Below, in pieces: positions 1 to 14,261 of a stretch of DNA of 64,000 bases. The translations under genes were made by a program, and so were the position numbers. Origin of the DNA: Isoetes taiwanensis (taxonomy: Eukaryota > Streptophyta > Lycopodiopsida > Isoetales > Isoetaceae); NCBI GenBank assembly GCA_021234155.1, contig JAJEKV010000030.1, positions 692,901 to 756,900 on the forward strand, given 5' to 3'. The notes under the pieces were generated by a model that ran no database searches, had not been told where the DNA came from, and saw nothing but the letters and a program-made list of their open reading frames with translations. The stretch's first letter is position 1, and the number at the start of each line of letters is the position of its first letter.

Positions 1-1624
1 TTCAGTGTACTTCGTTCAGTTACGTATTGCTAGTCTTAACACCAAGTATAGTTTTGGTACATATGGGATAAGGTGGGAGGTTAGTTGTTATTTTGGGCCA
101 ACGCAAAGACATCACCTATAGATGCATGCTACACATAAGTCAGCTGTTGCCAATTATATAGCTGTACTTCTTCATCATGCTTCTCAATAATAACTTTCTG
201 GCAGGTGTACCTAACTAGTTCAACTTCTTTGTATATATGATGAGTTAGACAGTTTAATTCAAATCTAACATATTTTCAAAACCCAGAGAAGTTTCGACTG
301 TAAATGTCGTGGTTTGACATCAGGTAAGAACAATAAAGGTTTCTAGATCCTATTCAATAGGATGAGTTTTTGTATCCCACTTGTCCTACTTCAACCTCCC
401 AAAAAGTTCTACTTGGGTTTGAATCTCTTCTTTTTATATGTTGTGGAGTCTTCTTTGTTAACATGTACTACTTTAGCCATTCCACCACCCTCGTGTTCAT
501 TGTCTAATATGTCACATTCGCCCGTTGGTTGCCAATCTGAAAGTCATTACAACCGGCCGGGAGTGAAGTGATTTTATCATTTTAGAGAATGTGTTAATGA
601 TTTGAGCTGTGATCTTGGAGCTATGCATTGGCCAATCAAATTTCGCCCAGCCTCACGGTCAGAGTGGCCGGGATGCACCGGTTTATTGCCGTCTGTCGCC
701 AAATGCGTTAGGATCCTAGACTTTTGAAAATGGTGGGACATCCATTTAGGTAAGTCTGGGTCATACCTTCACCATCATATGTAACAAATTAATGTTTTAA
801 GATTGGCGGCCGCCGGAGTCAACAAATGGCGACAAAATTGTCCTCTCTCAGAGGTAGAAGAAATTTCTTTGTGAACCATTGGCCCCGATGCAAATTGATT
901 AAGCTACTCTAGGTAGAATGACCACTTTGGTCGTGTGCTGGGTCAGTCAGGCTCCCAGCCTTGGGCACCCACAATGTGGACCCGGGTTGTGCACGGTCCC
1001 AGGTGTGGACTGGTCGTGAATCTCCATTTTTTGTTCTAATTTTAGAAGGTTGCAAATGAAGTGGAAGCTCCAGCAGAAGAGGTGAAATTAGAGCATAACA
1101 TTTACTTTTTATAGATCCTATAAAATTAAAATGAGAATTTCTAATTCTGATGTTTGTATCTAATCAGGAGCGCCAGCATAATGGATCAATGTGTACGGTT
1201 ACGATGCATAATCGAGCCGTGGGGCCGTGGTTGAGAAGCAGTGGGACTGGTGGCCTGGGAGGTGAGAGGTGAGCCAGCTTTGACGCCTTACGATTGGTTC
1301 AACTACGAGATAAAGGAGCTGCGGGGCCGGTCAATCCGCTGCAAAAACGGTTACCGACCACACCCTTTAATGACTTTGGGATAAAGCCGAAGCTGTACTA
1401 AACTTGTAACATTAATAGCTAATACCTTCGACCCCATTGCGGGCACAACTACCGAGTTTTCGCCGATAGGATAGCGACAATCCATTCCGATTCCTGCTGG
1501 CGGAGACATCAGGTACAACACATAAGACGTGTTCATGCCTGCCCCCTCTTTCAAACACCTCCACCTCCTTAAAACATAAGCTAAGGAACTGTGGTAAATC
1601 ACCATCTAAAAAGTGAGGATTACA
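1..1624. other. Intergenic, no gene recognised
   Basis: No reading frame here looks like a known protein. The stretch is mixed AT-rich DNA with a moderately GC-rich patch around 880-1030. It ends where the left inverted end of the Mutator-like element begins. I see no RNA gene, clear repeat or regulatory site. Confidence 0.5.
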
Positions 1625-1929
1625 TTTGAATAATAGGAAAACTACCGAAATGCCCTTATGAGTTTGTATTTACTAAAAAATGCCCTTATAAGGTTTTAAA
1701 ATTACAAAAATTTCTGTAGCTCCAAATAAAATATCATATAAAATAAACACATACTGATCAAAATTACCAATTTGCCCTTACACGCAAACTGTGCAAAAGA
1801 TACCTATACTTAAACTTAATTACCGAAAATGCCTATTCATCAATTTCATCAGTTTACATAACAATTTACAGAAGCGCCTACATCAAACAATTATCTACAT
1901 ACCCAAAGTGATTACCAAAATGCCGCCCT

Positions 1930-4660
1930 TAACCGCGTTATACAGTAAACTTAATGCGAGGTAGCAGTTTAGTTTCCCAACAAAGTTACATAATCTAAAC
2001 TTAATGCAGTATGAGAATTTAGTTCAACAAAGTTACATAAGTCATATCCTTTGAATAGGGCTCTACAACTACGAGCATTGTGTGCCTTCTCATTACACCT
2101 TCCACAATGTTGTTGGTACCTCTCTTCCCTCTCAAACCTTGCTCCACAATAGTATCGTTTGGTCTTTGGGCGTTGTTAGCCACAAAACACGGGTACTGGT
2201 CTAACCTCAAGGAAGCTCAAAACAAAATGGATTTGGGACCTCCAGGATCACTTAGGGTGATCAATCCTTTAACATATAGGCGAAAGTCATTTTGGAATCT
2301 TTGGTTTTCAAAATCCTTCTGATCCACAGGCGAAAAGCGCTCGGAGCAAAACTGACCCTAGAAGACACACCTTTTACCGAGTTTTGGGATCTGGTTGGTG
2401 TAGTGCCGGATAGTCCAACAATACGAGAGAGCCTCACAGTGAGAATTGGCTTGATTTTGGATAAAGGGAAGGTCAAAGCAGAGGTCAAAAGTACGAGATT
2501 AAAGGTTAAGCCGATTACTTAGAAAGCGAGGAGGCAAAATTTTGATGGGTTTACAGTAAAACTGGGTTGAAATACGTCAGGAGCAACTTCATAGTAACCT
2601 CTAAGATCCGCGTGCATAAGTTTAAATAATGTAAAGATGTTTTGGATTTTGCGAGAATATTAAAGCCTCAAGGAAAGGCAGCCAACTGTGATTATGAAGA
2701 GAAAAGTCTTCCATAAGGCTGCTTGGGATGTATGAGCCTAGGATCATTATGAGGATGAGAAATATAACTATTGAATGGGACCTCTTGATAAATGTTTTGG
2801 CTTTTGTATTTGGTTTTAACTTCAACTTAAACAATACAAGATTTTACAAGATAAAATGAATAATGACAAGCAATTTTTCAGGCAAAGAATGTATATTATG
2901 AATAATAGAGGAAAGGTCAATAGTATTTAAAAGGTATTACCCAAAAAAATAATGATGCTTGAGAGATTCGAGGCGATCAGGCTTGAAGCCTCAAACTACC
3001 AAAAAGCAAAATGAAGAAATTTCTTGAGTTGCGATTGAAGCGTTATGATGTCAAACAAGTCACGCCATGGTAGATATCTTCAATTTCGGCCGAATGAACT
3101 GGTGAGCGAGCGAGAACAAAGATAATATCAAAATGTCGAATGCGGCGCCAAGAGATCCAGTCTATCTCGGGGAGCGTCTTGATTTGATCTCTGTATTCTG
3201 ACTTGGGTGGTACTATTTCAAAGCTCGTGCAGGAGTGATTTAGGCCGAAATTTGAGCAAGTTTCTAGCGGATCAAATTACGAGGAGGATCCCCAAGGTCT
3301 GGAAAAGTCGGGGATATAATTTGGTGAAAATTGGTAAAGTTCAATCAAATTTAGGCGAATTAGGCGGTTCCCCGAGCTCCCCCTGTTTTAGGGTTCATCG
3401 AAATGCTTGAATGCCATATATCCCACAGGCTAAAATGGTATATAAGGCATAATCTTGGTAATAATGCGTGCCAGGAGGACACCTGACTATGCAGCCCCAC
3501 TTCCTAACTGCGTGGAAAGAGAATGAAAATGGGGGTGGCGTGGAATGATGTAAATAGATAGGTAGATAGGCTGAGATAGGTTTTATTTTTTTGTACACGC
3601 ATCCCAAGAATCCAAATTTGACCTTCGAGGTTTTCAAATTTTAAAAGACCAAATTAGCTCTTTGCAAGCTTTCCATCTAGATTTGATTTTTAGGTCTTGA
3701 AACATTTGAATTTTGACACTTTGACCCATAGTCCCAATGAATAACAGGGATGGTGAAAAATCATGGGAAAAGAATGGAAAGGTGTAAATATATATACTGA
3801 GGTTTAGGAGATGGAAATAGGGGTGAAAATAGAGTTTTCTTGCCTTTGAGTTTTCAAAGGTCATTGAGGGCAATTCAAATGAAGAGTGGGACCGTAAAAA
3901 TGGGTAGTGGAATGATGAGAAAGGTCTGAAGTGGAAAAATGGTGAAAGAAGGTTTTAAAGGTTCATAGGATATAAAAGGTGGATATAAAGCAGATGAGTG
4001 GAATGAAGAAAAGGTCGTTACCTACGCGCGCAGTTTCATCTCAAGGTGTGTTTCTAATGCTCAAATCATACCTCATAGTGAAAATAAGTTTGCTCAAAAC
4101 CTAAGGGGTCTTCCAAACTTCAAGGAGGCGGCTAAAATAAGGAGCACATTTCACTTCCAAAGATGGCATCCTCATGTGTGTAGGCTTCAAAACTACTAAT
4201 GCAATAGTAAGCTTCATAGGGTTGAATTTTGGTAAAATGCCTTGTGGCTCCTTGATAAACTTGCTATAGCCTTTGCACGGTCTTCAGAGTAGAAAGGAAA
4301 AAATGTTAAACAAATGGGAATGTCTGTGTCTAAGATTGCTTTACCTCAAGGAAAAGATTAGGCTATAAAGAATCCCAAATGCCTTTTTCAAACTTAATTC
4401 AAATGTCTTCAAACTCTAATGGGATCCTGATAGCACGGAACTTTTCCTTAAATATAGATAAACAAAAGTTTTGTTACATAGATCTTTGGTCATATTTGCC
4501 AAAAATGGGCAGCGGAGGCGTCCAGGAGAATCTTGGTATGGTTTGAGTAGTAACACTCGGCCAACATGTGGTATGTAAATCAACAGGAATCTTGACTCTC
4601 ATTTTGTAAGTATCACAGCTAAAATGACCAAAATCATGTTATGTATTATAAGGATTTTGC
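1930..4660. other. Interior of the Mutator-like element, non-coding
   Basis: Downstream (minus sense) of the transposase remnant. Short open frames here (for example around 2290-2520, open on both strands) match no family I know. The stretch from 3500 to 3960 is purine-rich on the plus strand. It is best read as decayed element interior. Confidence 0.4.
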
Positions 4661-4669
4661 TAAGCTCTC

Positions 4670-6018
4670 TAAGCAGAATAGCTGACAATTTTTGTGTACC
4701 ACGGTAATCCCAAATCGCAGTTCCACAAGTGCATGTCTCTTATCCACATCAACAAGCCTAATGTGTGTGGAGTATGTATCTCAAAGGCGACGTAGTGGAT
4801 GGCAAAATTATAGTCTTCCGCACGCTCACAAGACCCTCGATGGATTGCTTTCTGCGGAGTCAACCAATGCATTATGCTTCCGGTCCAAGCAAATCCGCGC
4901 CAGCTTCCCCGGTAACCCTTCTTTCCTTAAAACCATGACATTAAATTAGGTGTATCAGTTTGACATCCAGAGCGAACATCTCTGGCCTCTGCAACCATGC
5001 ATTTACAAGGGACTCGGCAATGTTTTGATGTCAAATGTCCGACCTTTCCGCTTACATATACAATCAATGTGAGGGTCGGCGGTGTTCATTATCAATAATT
5101 GCACTACTATTTTATAGCCGTATTTCTCGATGACATCATCAAAATCTTGAGCATTAGATGCATATGCGACTTTCCACATCCTACTAGTGAGTGCTTTTGA
5201 ATGCTCACAGGGGTATGTGCGCTAAATGGCGTACAATATCCATGTATCACTTCCAAACACCAAGCACCATCATCCACTAAACCCTTACTTGCTGGCTCAC
5301 GAAATAAATGTTACACTGTGTATTGAAGAGCATCGCTTTAAACTTTGAAGAGCCAACACAGTTATCATCGTTCTTGCCTATACCACTCCAAATGCAGTGG
5401 AACCAAGCACCTTAATGCATCAATGCATATGTCGGAAGAATACCAAGATATCTACCCTTCAAAAAATGAGTCCCATCTAAACCCATGGCGAGGGCCTACA
5501 ATCGCCAAACCCCTTTATGCACAGCAGCTATACAAAAGGCGGCCTTCAAAGCTGAACAAATGCTCACACACTACCCGGGATTAGCTTCCAATATGTTTGA
5601 CAATAATTCCCAAGGAGTTTTCGATGTGCAGCGATCCCAGTCCCATGGATTTGGCGAATGTGCTTTCTTTTTGCTTTCAAGCTACCACTGTAGGAGATAG
5701 AAATGCCACGGCCTCGTCGGCTTAATGAGTTCCTTTGGTTTATAGCGAGGGGTGATCTTTTTGCTTGAACTTCTTCCAGCGATTTTCGTAACCATTTTTG
5801 AACTTGCTTCTTTTTGTTTTCCCAGTGTTGCGATGCCACCACGGTTGTACTCTTTGATCGGCATCTTTGGACCACCGTGAATACAAGATGCATGCAACCT
5901 CCATGGACATCCGGAGATTTGCATTGAATAGTAAATCTAACCACAAAATGATTATCGTCATGAATGTTGAAAGAAAGGTTTTGAATGGTCCGCAGAGTTT
6001 ACGTTTCTTGCTGATCAC
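4670..6018 (-). pseudogene. MuDR-family transposase remnant
   Basis: Minus-strand frames read as successive pieces of a plant MULE transposase. At about 5944-5690 is a MuDR DNA-binding-like region containing 'CPWRLHASCIHGGPK' and 'IKEYN'. At about 5700-5570 is the 'SYSGSLKAKRK' linker that leads into the transposase. At 5466-5486 is 'MGLDGTHFLKG', the conserved DGTH(L)KG block holding the first catalytic Asp. At about 5240-5100 a piece resembles the 'EHSKALTSRMWKVAYA' helical region. At about 4870-4690 is a tail resembling the pre-SWIM segment ('NFAIHYVAFEIH'). The pieces lie in different frames with stops between them, so no transposase can be made. A SWIM zinc finger was not seen. It fills the middle of the inverted-repeat element. 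Confidence 0.68.
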
Positions 6019-7060
6019 CTTGTCAGCGTGAAATTGATTGCATCCTCGCTGGAAGTTCCTTCAAGGTTCAAATTGACTTTCCCACCGGCCAAGGCGCATA
6101 TCTCAACGCAATTTGTGTTCAAATATTCAAGCGTTAAAGTTTTACACACTGAATTTAGGAGACAAATAACTGCCGCAGAATAAAACTGGTCTGATCTAAC
6201 CTTGTGATCTAAACTCGAAACGGGAGAGCCTAAGAGGTGGTCTCTGTGGAATGAAATAATCTGACTAATAAATGTTCGGACAAATAATTGACATAGAATA
6301 TCTTGAGAGTGCCTCGAAGATCCGGGTGAAGGAAGACCTTTGACAAGTTGAGGGAATAAGCTGAGGGAGACAGTGATACCTCAGGTGAGTGTGCCTCGGT
6401 TTGCAAAATGAAGAGCCAATCACTTTAGCGGCGGAAGGCATTCAGGCCCAGGAGCAATCGGGATTGGCAGAAAAACATAGCAGGTTCTTTGGTGAAGATT
6501 TTGTTCTTGCTCAGCGGGCATCTGAATTCAAGCTTGATGGAAGTATTGCTTTGACCGGGAGATGGCATTCAGAGGTTATTGAGAACCCTATGAAACGAAA
6601 GAAGTACGTTTGTCCAATTCGAGACGAGCGGCTGGGGCGATCACAATACTCTGGGTTCCTGCCTTACTAATGCAAGCCAGGTGTCCAGCTCCATACAAGG
6701 CCTCAAGCTGTCTGGTTGTGCTACAAAAGCGAGAACCAAGAATCTAACTTGGTTTACTTGGTTTTGTGCTTGAGTCAAAATAACAAAACCGTGTGCAAAA
6801 CCGTGTTTGTGGTGGGATTCCCCAACTGAAGCACATTCTAGAGCATGTTTCGCATTCATCTTGCTTCAAGTTTTCGTTCGTACTGGCTTCTTTAAAGCTG
6901 GGGCTTCTCTTTGGTAGACAGGTATAGTTCTGAGGGCGTTGGCGGTATCTAATACGCTGGTATGTAATAAACAAGGCATTTTGGTAATTCAAAACCCATA
7001 AGGGCATTTTAGTAAATGACAAAACTCATGAGGCATTTGGTAGTTTTCCTAAATTCAAAC

Positions 7061-10000
7061 TACTATCAATCTAGGGTTGTCAGGTCTTCACAAGTGTCAC
7101 AAACTCTCTTGTGGATGCACAAGCCACCGAAAAATTACGGTGATGCAATATAGAGAACAGGTTGTCCTAATTTCGGCAGACTTTCTTGATGCAACTAAAA
7201 TGAAGAGCTCAGTGTTCACCACAAAATCCATTCCCATAAATTAGGAGTCCTTTGCCCAATGAGAAACATATGAACTTAGTGCACAGAGTTAGCCAAAGGG
7301 ATGTAGAAGGCAGAAGCATAAACTCTTTAGTCCAGCTGGCGTTAGCTAGAGCTGAGGAATGGGGATTTGAGGGGTGATCATACGCTCCTATGGAAACGCT
7401 TGCTTGCTTTATCTTTTACGAGGTCGAGGCAAGGCCAGATGAGGGACGGTGGCAGATTGGGTTGGCCTTGCAGTGGTGTGCGCTAATCGTGGTGATGACT
7501 CATGAGGCGGATCTGGGGACGGCAGGCCAGGGTTTGTTCATCAAGGCATTCAGCCCGTTCCCTCGTGGATCATAGTCTTTCGAATTGTATGGGCCTTGGC
7601 ATATGCTTCACATCACGTGTGGGCTTTCGACATCTGATCACGGACTTGCCTACTTTGGATTAGATCTCGTCAACGGGACATGGGGTGGATTGTTTTACGG
7701 ACCACGCTTATGGGGTCAGAGCCCTTTTTGTGTCCCAAAGCCCGGATCAGCTAACTGGGCAACAAAGCGTAGTTGTAAGATGACCAACCAATGCCCGGGT
7801 CTATCAAATCAGAGGGACATCCACATCCACCTCAAACCAGCACCTGTCGGCAACCATATGAAGAGGGTGGCACCGCCCTGAGAAAGTTTCTAAGGGCGTC
7901 TAAATGTGGCATTTTGTAGATTCTCATATTCTGGGCTTCTCCAGCAGAATCAGCTGTTTCTGAGTTGCACCTTCGCTTGCTCATGGGAAGGGCTCTTGGT
8001 CTGAGCAATGACCAAGTTTTTTCCATATCGTTCTTTTATCTCTTCCATCAGGCTATCCAGCATCTCCATTTCCTGCAGTTTCTTTCATTTGTATAAAGTT
8101 CCACATCATGCAGAGCTAAAACCATTATTGTGATTCAAGGATTCAGCTGCATTACTCTTCTTCTCTAAATTTCATTGGTTTTATGGTTTGGATGGTACAG
8201 GCCGTGCAGATGCGTGAAACTCTGTCCAGGCCTGGCCTCGGATCACTCGGATGATCTGAATTCGGATCTGGGCCGGTTGACGGTTGGTCGCACAAAACAT
8301 TGGTCTCCATGATGCAGGGAGCATTGGTGCGTCGCGACCGGAATTTTGGCGGATTTGGGATACCATCTTTCAAAGGATGGATATCTTCCAATTCCAAATA
8401 TTATGGAAACCAGGATGGATCGGCGGAGATGCAAAAGCTTGTCGGCCAGTGTGGTTGGCTAGTGAAACTGGTGTCTGTACGCTGCTACCGCTCGAGGCGG
8501 CGACGCACAATGTGAAACGTCTGCGCCGGGTCGGTGATATCAAGCGGTGGGGTTCACCAATGTGCACCATTCACAGGGAATACGGTGGGATGCATCGTGG
8601 AGTCCCTATTCCACGGCTAAGATTCGTCGTCATAGGCGGCGGCTGGATTCTTGGCCAAACACGACATCTATCGGGCTGGCGATGAAGTGAGGCGAGGAGC
8701 ACGTGAAGGACAAGCGGGGATCCCGAGGCCACTTTTTTGCTCCAGTCATGGGGACCCTGCAATTATCTTGACCCATAAAAAAATAGTAGGCTTTGGTTCA
8801 AATCGATGTCGAGTTACGCTATTGATAGTGCATTTTCAATAAAAGTCTCGGTTAAATCCACTCTTAATGACTGAGACATGACAAGATCTCCCATAACACA
8901 CAACTAAATTTTTCCATGTAGTATGCTTAAGGTCCTTAATCTAGATTTGAAACCATGCAGTTGTTTTAGCTTTCAAGTGTTGCCCAGAGCCGTATCACTT
9001 CAAACCTTTCCTTCTCAGGTATTTGCCCGACCGATTATCAGCCCAAATCTCTCACTTCAGGTCTTTGGAGCTAGTATCCGCCCAAACCACCTTTCTTTGC
9101 GACATATGCTTCATCTTTGAAACCTTTGTAAATCTTGGCGTCGAGGAATAGACACTTCCATGCTTTAGGCTTGCTTCAAATCCCAAATGAACTGCGGATC
9201 TACCAGGTGCTGATGTGAATCAGTACTAATTGGAGCACTATATATAGACAGTGAAGTCAATATGTGAATGAGAATGAGAATAAAGGAATGATTTTTACTT
9301 AATCCACTTCGAGACCAATCATTCTCCGGACCATAAGGGCCCAAACTTAATATCTTGTCCGGGTTAAAAACCCCAAGGTTCGAGGAAAAACTAGAAACGA
9401 ATCTAACCAGGCTCTTTATCAAAGCCTGGCAGTATACATCAATGTATATGCGCACATATCAAGTGTGTGCCGAGGACGCAAAATCTGCGCAACCTCGGGA
9501 ATGATCGGCCGTATGGATGCGTGCTCAATGTCACATGTGGCGGGCACGACCAACTCGGCCTCCGCTCGTGTCAATTTGATCATGCTCTTTGGAAGCGGCA
9601 CGGAAGAGTATGAGATTCATCCTCAATGACTCCCGTGGCGGGAACTTTGTCTGGGCTCACCCAATCCATGCATCTCCGAGTCGAGAGATGATGTGCTTTG
9701 TCAGATGGGAGGCAATGGTGGCCTTTTCATGGGCAGAGTGGAGTGCAGGAGGTGGCATTGGGCCTGGATTCTAATAGGGATTTATGTGGTCTTGTGGTCA
9801 CGATGTGCCAGCTGTTCGGGGGCATTGGCATCCCAAAGCTTCTTGAGAGCAGCGTCAAGATCGGACCTCAAACTATAGCGTCTGCCTGTTTGCATTTATG
9901 CTGTGCTCACGCATTCCGCTCCCAGCCATTGAGCTCTCTTTTCCTCAGCCGGGCCTTGAGATGTGCCATGATATAAGCTAGTTTAGGGGCGAGCATGCAT

Positions 10001-13000
10001 TCCATGATGACCACCTTGAGGCCTGGAGCAATGCTTGGCGATCAAGGGCGCCCTCGAGAGGGCAAGGGATTTCTGTCTCCTGAGTAGAATTTGATACATG
10101 GAACTGCTGGTGCCGTACTGAAGGGCCTTTGCACAGGGACTGCCCGAGTCATTCTGCGTGGCAGTGATGGGCCCCAGCCTTCCAAGGCGGGAGCTCCCTG
10201 GGCCAGTACGGTGGCAGTGGGCCCCAATCAGCTACAGCCTCAGCCTCCTATGACTATTGTTTTGCATTGCATATAATTTGCCTAGGCCCTGCTGAGTCAC
10301 TCGTGGCAGTATATGATTGTGTCCCGGTGCATAGTAGGGAGGCTCACTCCCAAATAGGCACATTTAGCCTCTCAAGTAGGTGAAGGGACCCTCGAGGCGT
10401 GAGGTGATCGCAGAAACCCGCGACCACAGCACCATCTCTAAGATCCACAGCGAAGCGGTTCCTGCTGTACGTAGCTGTCGAGGCCCTTAGCGTGAGGTGG
10501 CAGTCAATGGTTGAGTCTTAGGGAATTCAGATCACTGCTGGGTGAGGGCCGCACCTCTGCTGCCGATAAAGTCAGGCTGGCACAGCAAGTCCGGCAACCA
10601 GTTTTTGAGCCTGAGGCCAGTTGTTTCGGTGGTGTGGGTCACACTGCCTGGCAGGAGACAGCACCTTGGCCGGTCCCGCTGCGGTCCAGGAGCCTCACAT
10701 AATGCCTTACATTTGAACGGGCGGTGAAAGCGCTGATGTTATGGACCCTTGGCGATTACCATCAAGTCGCGGGGCAGCGCTTGTTCCGTCTGGATGCGGG
10801 TTTTGACTGGCAGGCCTTCTTACTGGTGATATGCGGGGTCGTCGCTAGCTATTGCAATGTCTCCGCGCTCGGGGTGATATTCCACTTTCGTAATTTTATC
10901 TTTGGCTTTCTCTAAGAACCGCCATGGGAAGGGTCTTTGAGGATGACGTTCGGGGTACTTTGATCTTGCAATGTACGGCTTTCTTAGCTTTAAAGGAGAT
11001 ATGATGCTATGCATGTGGCGGTGTGACAGCGGGCCCGGCGTTTATGTTCCTTTTCTGCATCAAACTGTGATTCGTGGGAAGGAGTTATGGCATGTTCACA
11101 GGAAGTGTAAAATCGTCAGGCGGCTTATCCCCGAAACATCTCTGCACTTTAGCGATCCTAAGCACATGCTGGTCGGCCGGCATCTGTTGCTCTAGTGTAG
11201 GATATTACCAAAATTGCCCGGTCATCTATAGCAATGGGGCATAAGCCCACACATGTTCGCAATCAATACATTTGAGGCATGTGTTTAGCACAACACAACT
11301 AACTTCAATGCAGGTGGTAAGTGGCGATGCAGGTCGATCTCAACTATTCCCTATTATTTTGTTTAGCAGCGCGACATGCATGTCACGCTTCGGGGCACGA
11401 CACATAACAGTCACCGCACTAGATCAGCCCCACGGACTTCACGCTACAAATTGTCTTTGGTGGAAAGCCCTTTATTAGCAATCATTGCGGTTACCCGCAG
11501 TTCAGGAATGCTGCTGGGAACAAAGAAGCAAGTACGTGGAGCCATGGCGTGGGCACGGTTGTCATCGATGTCGTGGCCAAAACCACATACTAGCAGGTTG
11601 GCGCGTATATCATCGGTCAGGGATCAGTCATGGGTTGTTCTGCGGTCGCCGCCATTGAAGTCTCAAGGGTGTATTAACGCCAACTTATCTCTTGTCAGCC
11701 ATCATATATAGATCGACGCGAGGTCCGACCTATCCACATCACGGGTGTGATGGGGGTGCTGCATGTGGAGAGTAGCGCCACAAGAGGGTGCACTCTTGCC
11801 CAGTTTTACACTGCAATTACCCGGTTGTGTACATCTTGAACAGAGATTGATTGTGCCAAGGTTGTCGGTAGTGGTAACCCAGCTACCCGTTTCTGTGCAA
11901 TCATTGAAGATTGAGTAGTCATTATCATTGAAGTGGGGTATCACATGTCTGCATGCTCCATGTTTCCATGAGGAAGATGAGATCCATGTCTGCAACAGGC
12001 TGAGTTGAGACCTCTCCCACATACACACTTCATGGGAAGCCCCAGAGCAATTCAAAGAGACCATGCGGAGGCACAGTTTCCCTATTGTTGGCGAACAGGA
12101 TCGATGGCGGCAGCCCGAGAAGGGGTGGCGAGAGTGGGCAGCGGTCACGAGATGTACGAGCAACGAGAGAAAGAGTGAAACTTATGACGAAGCGTCTCTC
12201 TCTCTCGTCTCTCTTGGTATATGAGCCAAGCGATGGCACAGCAATTCTTGGAGGTCTGGAGTCGTAAACGTGGCCCGGCACGAAATTGCATCTTGCCGGT
12301 CGATCTGCGGCTCCTCTGTCTGCAGATAACAACTTCCAGCCAACTTCCGTGCACTGCCTTTATTGGGCGGGGTCGGAGTCTCACGATCAACATCTGATTC
12401 CTTTAAATGCCGCCTACAGCCAGGGATGGTGCACCATCTCGTCTTTTATGAGCGTGAGCCACCGTGGTGATGCAGGTCTTGCAGGCGCCGGCGGCGTCTC
12501 GCCTAATAATGTTCTGCATGGGGTGTCATTCGAGCAGAATCAACATTTGGAGCGGTTAAGGGGTCCTCCCCGCCTCTGTCGGGGCCACGTACCACCACAT
12601 TGTGGCTTTCATACTCGATCACGGAGCTCGGTGACCCAGGTCAATCACACAGGAGTTGTTCTTGTCAGTGTGGCTTCGTTGGGGGTGGCATCAGAGCGGC
12701 TTGGGAGTCTCACGTTGATGAGCCTGACCACGGGCGGCAGGCCTCTTAGGCGGTGGGGTGCCCGTGGCAGTGTGGTTTCTCCTTCCGGCGGGAGCTTAGC
12801 TCTGGCAGGGAATTATTCTTTGCTGGTCAGTTGCTTTTAGATTGCAATTGCTCATGGTATGCATTGGGGCCCTTGCGCATTCAGCAATCGCAGGCTCCTG
12901 CATCTTACGATCTTGGTACAGGGCTAACTCCAGTTACGCAGCGAGAATCCGACGCAAGTTCATTGTAGATGAGGCCACTTCTTGTGTCTATTTCTACTTT

Positions 13001-14260
13001 GAAGGGCTCTCAATTGTGGCTCTCTTCAAAGCGACTGAACTTTGCATGATGCTTGACTCTGGAAGCTCTGATCGAGGCGAGATGGTTACCATTGTCTCTG
13101 CTCTACGTTGCTTGTCCTATGTCTAGCTGGTTTCCATGGCGATTGTACAAAAAGGAATCTATCGCGGACTGCATGCTCACGACAGACTCTTCTTTATCAT
13201 ATTACGCCTTCGAATTGCTGGCGAGCCATCTTCAGTCTTGTCGGGTCTCCATGCTGGCTCATATTTGTTTTCGATGATTCACCTCTTGAGCAATTTGGGT
13301 GTGGGCACTTTTCCTCGCCAAGCAAGCAATTAGGGCTACTACGATTGCTTACGCCATTGCTGAACATTTCGATGCTCCTCCTTCCACTGGTTTGGTGGTG
13401 GTGAAGCCACTGGGATCTGACTTTACCGCTAAGCTAGAGTATCATCATATGCTGCCGAGCTTTAATAACGGCTGCGAGACTTTGCCGCGCTTCTCTTTTG
13501 ATCAATTTGCGATTAATATACGCTGCGTTAAGGGTTGGCATCTATGCACTCTCGATGGGGATTTTCTTTGCCATGTCTGCGCTAGGTGAGAGGTTGCGTA
13601 TCAGCACCATCCACATGCATATCCGCGGGTTGGATGAAGGGACGCAGGCTCGGTCTCGCTCTTCTATCAATCGGAGCGTTTCATGATTGTGGGTGTCACC
13701 TTACGCATAATTTGTCCGGAAAGCCTCCAAACACTTTGATAGACGACAACCTCTCGCCCTTTACGCATGCCCGCCTGAAAGCCCCCATCGCAGTCGGCAG
13801 CAGTTTCCAAGTGCAAGAAGTAATCGCGAAGTTCTTTTCACCTTACGCATACATGTCCGAAAGTGTTCGGCGCATAAACTGCCGCAGCCTCTAGTGCAAC
13901 TCTCACCTTACAGACTATCTGAGTCACGAAAAGAAAATGGTTTTCCCCTTACAGACGCCAGTTTCAAGATGTAAATGCTTTGGGGCTTGGTTGGGGTGAT
14001 TGGATGGTATCATTGACTCTAAACTCTGGCCTTTAAAATCGGGTTGCAAAAAACTTGTTTTTCCTCTCGTGATCTTAAGCAAAATGTGTACAAACCATAT
14101 GTCTTTATAATCATCACGAAAAAGAATTTAAATGATATGCATTGCTCCCAAAAATGTGAGTCAGCAGATCAATAGATATGAAGAAAAGTATATAGTGTCA
14201 AAAAATCTAACAATGGAAACCCTAAAGCTAGCACTGAAAATCTGTTGTTTTTGCTCAAAA
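7061..14260. other. Long gene-poor, relatively GC-rich block
   Basis: About 7 kb with visibly higher GC than the rest of the window (many GGC/GCC/CGG words, especially 8.2-8.7, 10.0-10.8 and 12.0-12.8 kb). Several open frames exist, the longest at 12286-12840 (184 codons, plus), with overlapping open frames on the other strand at 11702-12163 and 12030-12332. None shows a conserved motif, and frames open on both strands fit low stop density in GC-rich DNA. I found no reverse transcriptase, integrase or protease signature and no primer-binding site. An old decayed retroelement is likely but unproven. Confidence 0.4.
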
Positions 14261-14261
14261 C

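Larger units (their letters stand above)
1625..7060 (-). mobile_element. Mutator-like (MULE) DNA transposon, decayed
   Basis: The first and last ~85 bases (1625-1710 and 6973-7060) are imperfect inverted copies of each other. Both contain AGGAAAACTACC followed by AAATGCC and a TTTACTAAAA/ATGCCCTTAT block. Long inverted ends built of 'TACCAAAATGCCC' words are usual for plant MULEs, and the left end continues in the same style to about 1930. Between the ends, on the minus strand, lie remnants of a MuDR-type transposase (separate entry). Element length is 5,436 bp. I could not find a convincing 9-bp target duplication: the flanks 1612-1624 and 7061-7070 differ, so the exact ends may be off by a few bases or decayed. 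Family assignment rests on the transposase and the inverted ends together. Confidence 0.72.

Noticed and set aside
5564-5944. 126-codon minus frame as an intact gene
   Set aside because: It mixes real MULE transposase text with out-of-frame text; the conserved blocks alternate between this frame and 5682-5924, so it is a frameshifted remnant.
8790-8815. GGTTCAAATCGATG as a tRNA B box
   Set aside because: No A box at the right distance and no cloverleaf could be formed.
11702-12840. Open frames of 153 and 184 codons in GC-richer DNA
   Set aside because: No motif, no matching splice or start context, and frames open on both strands in the same area; not supported as genes.
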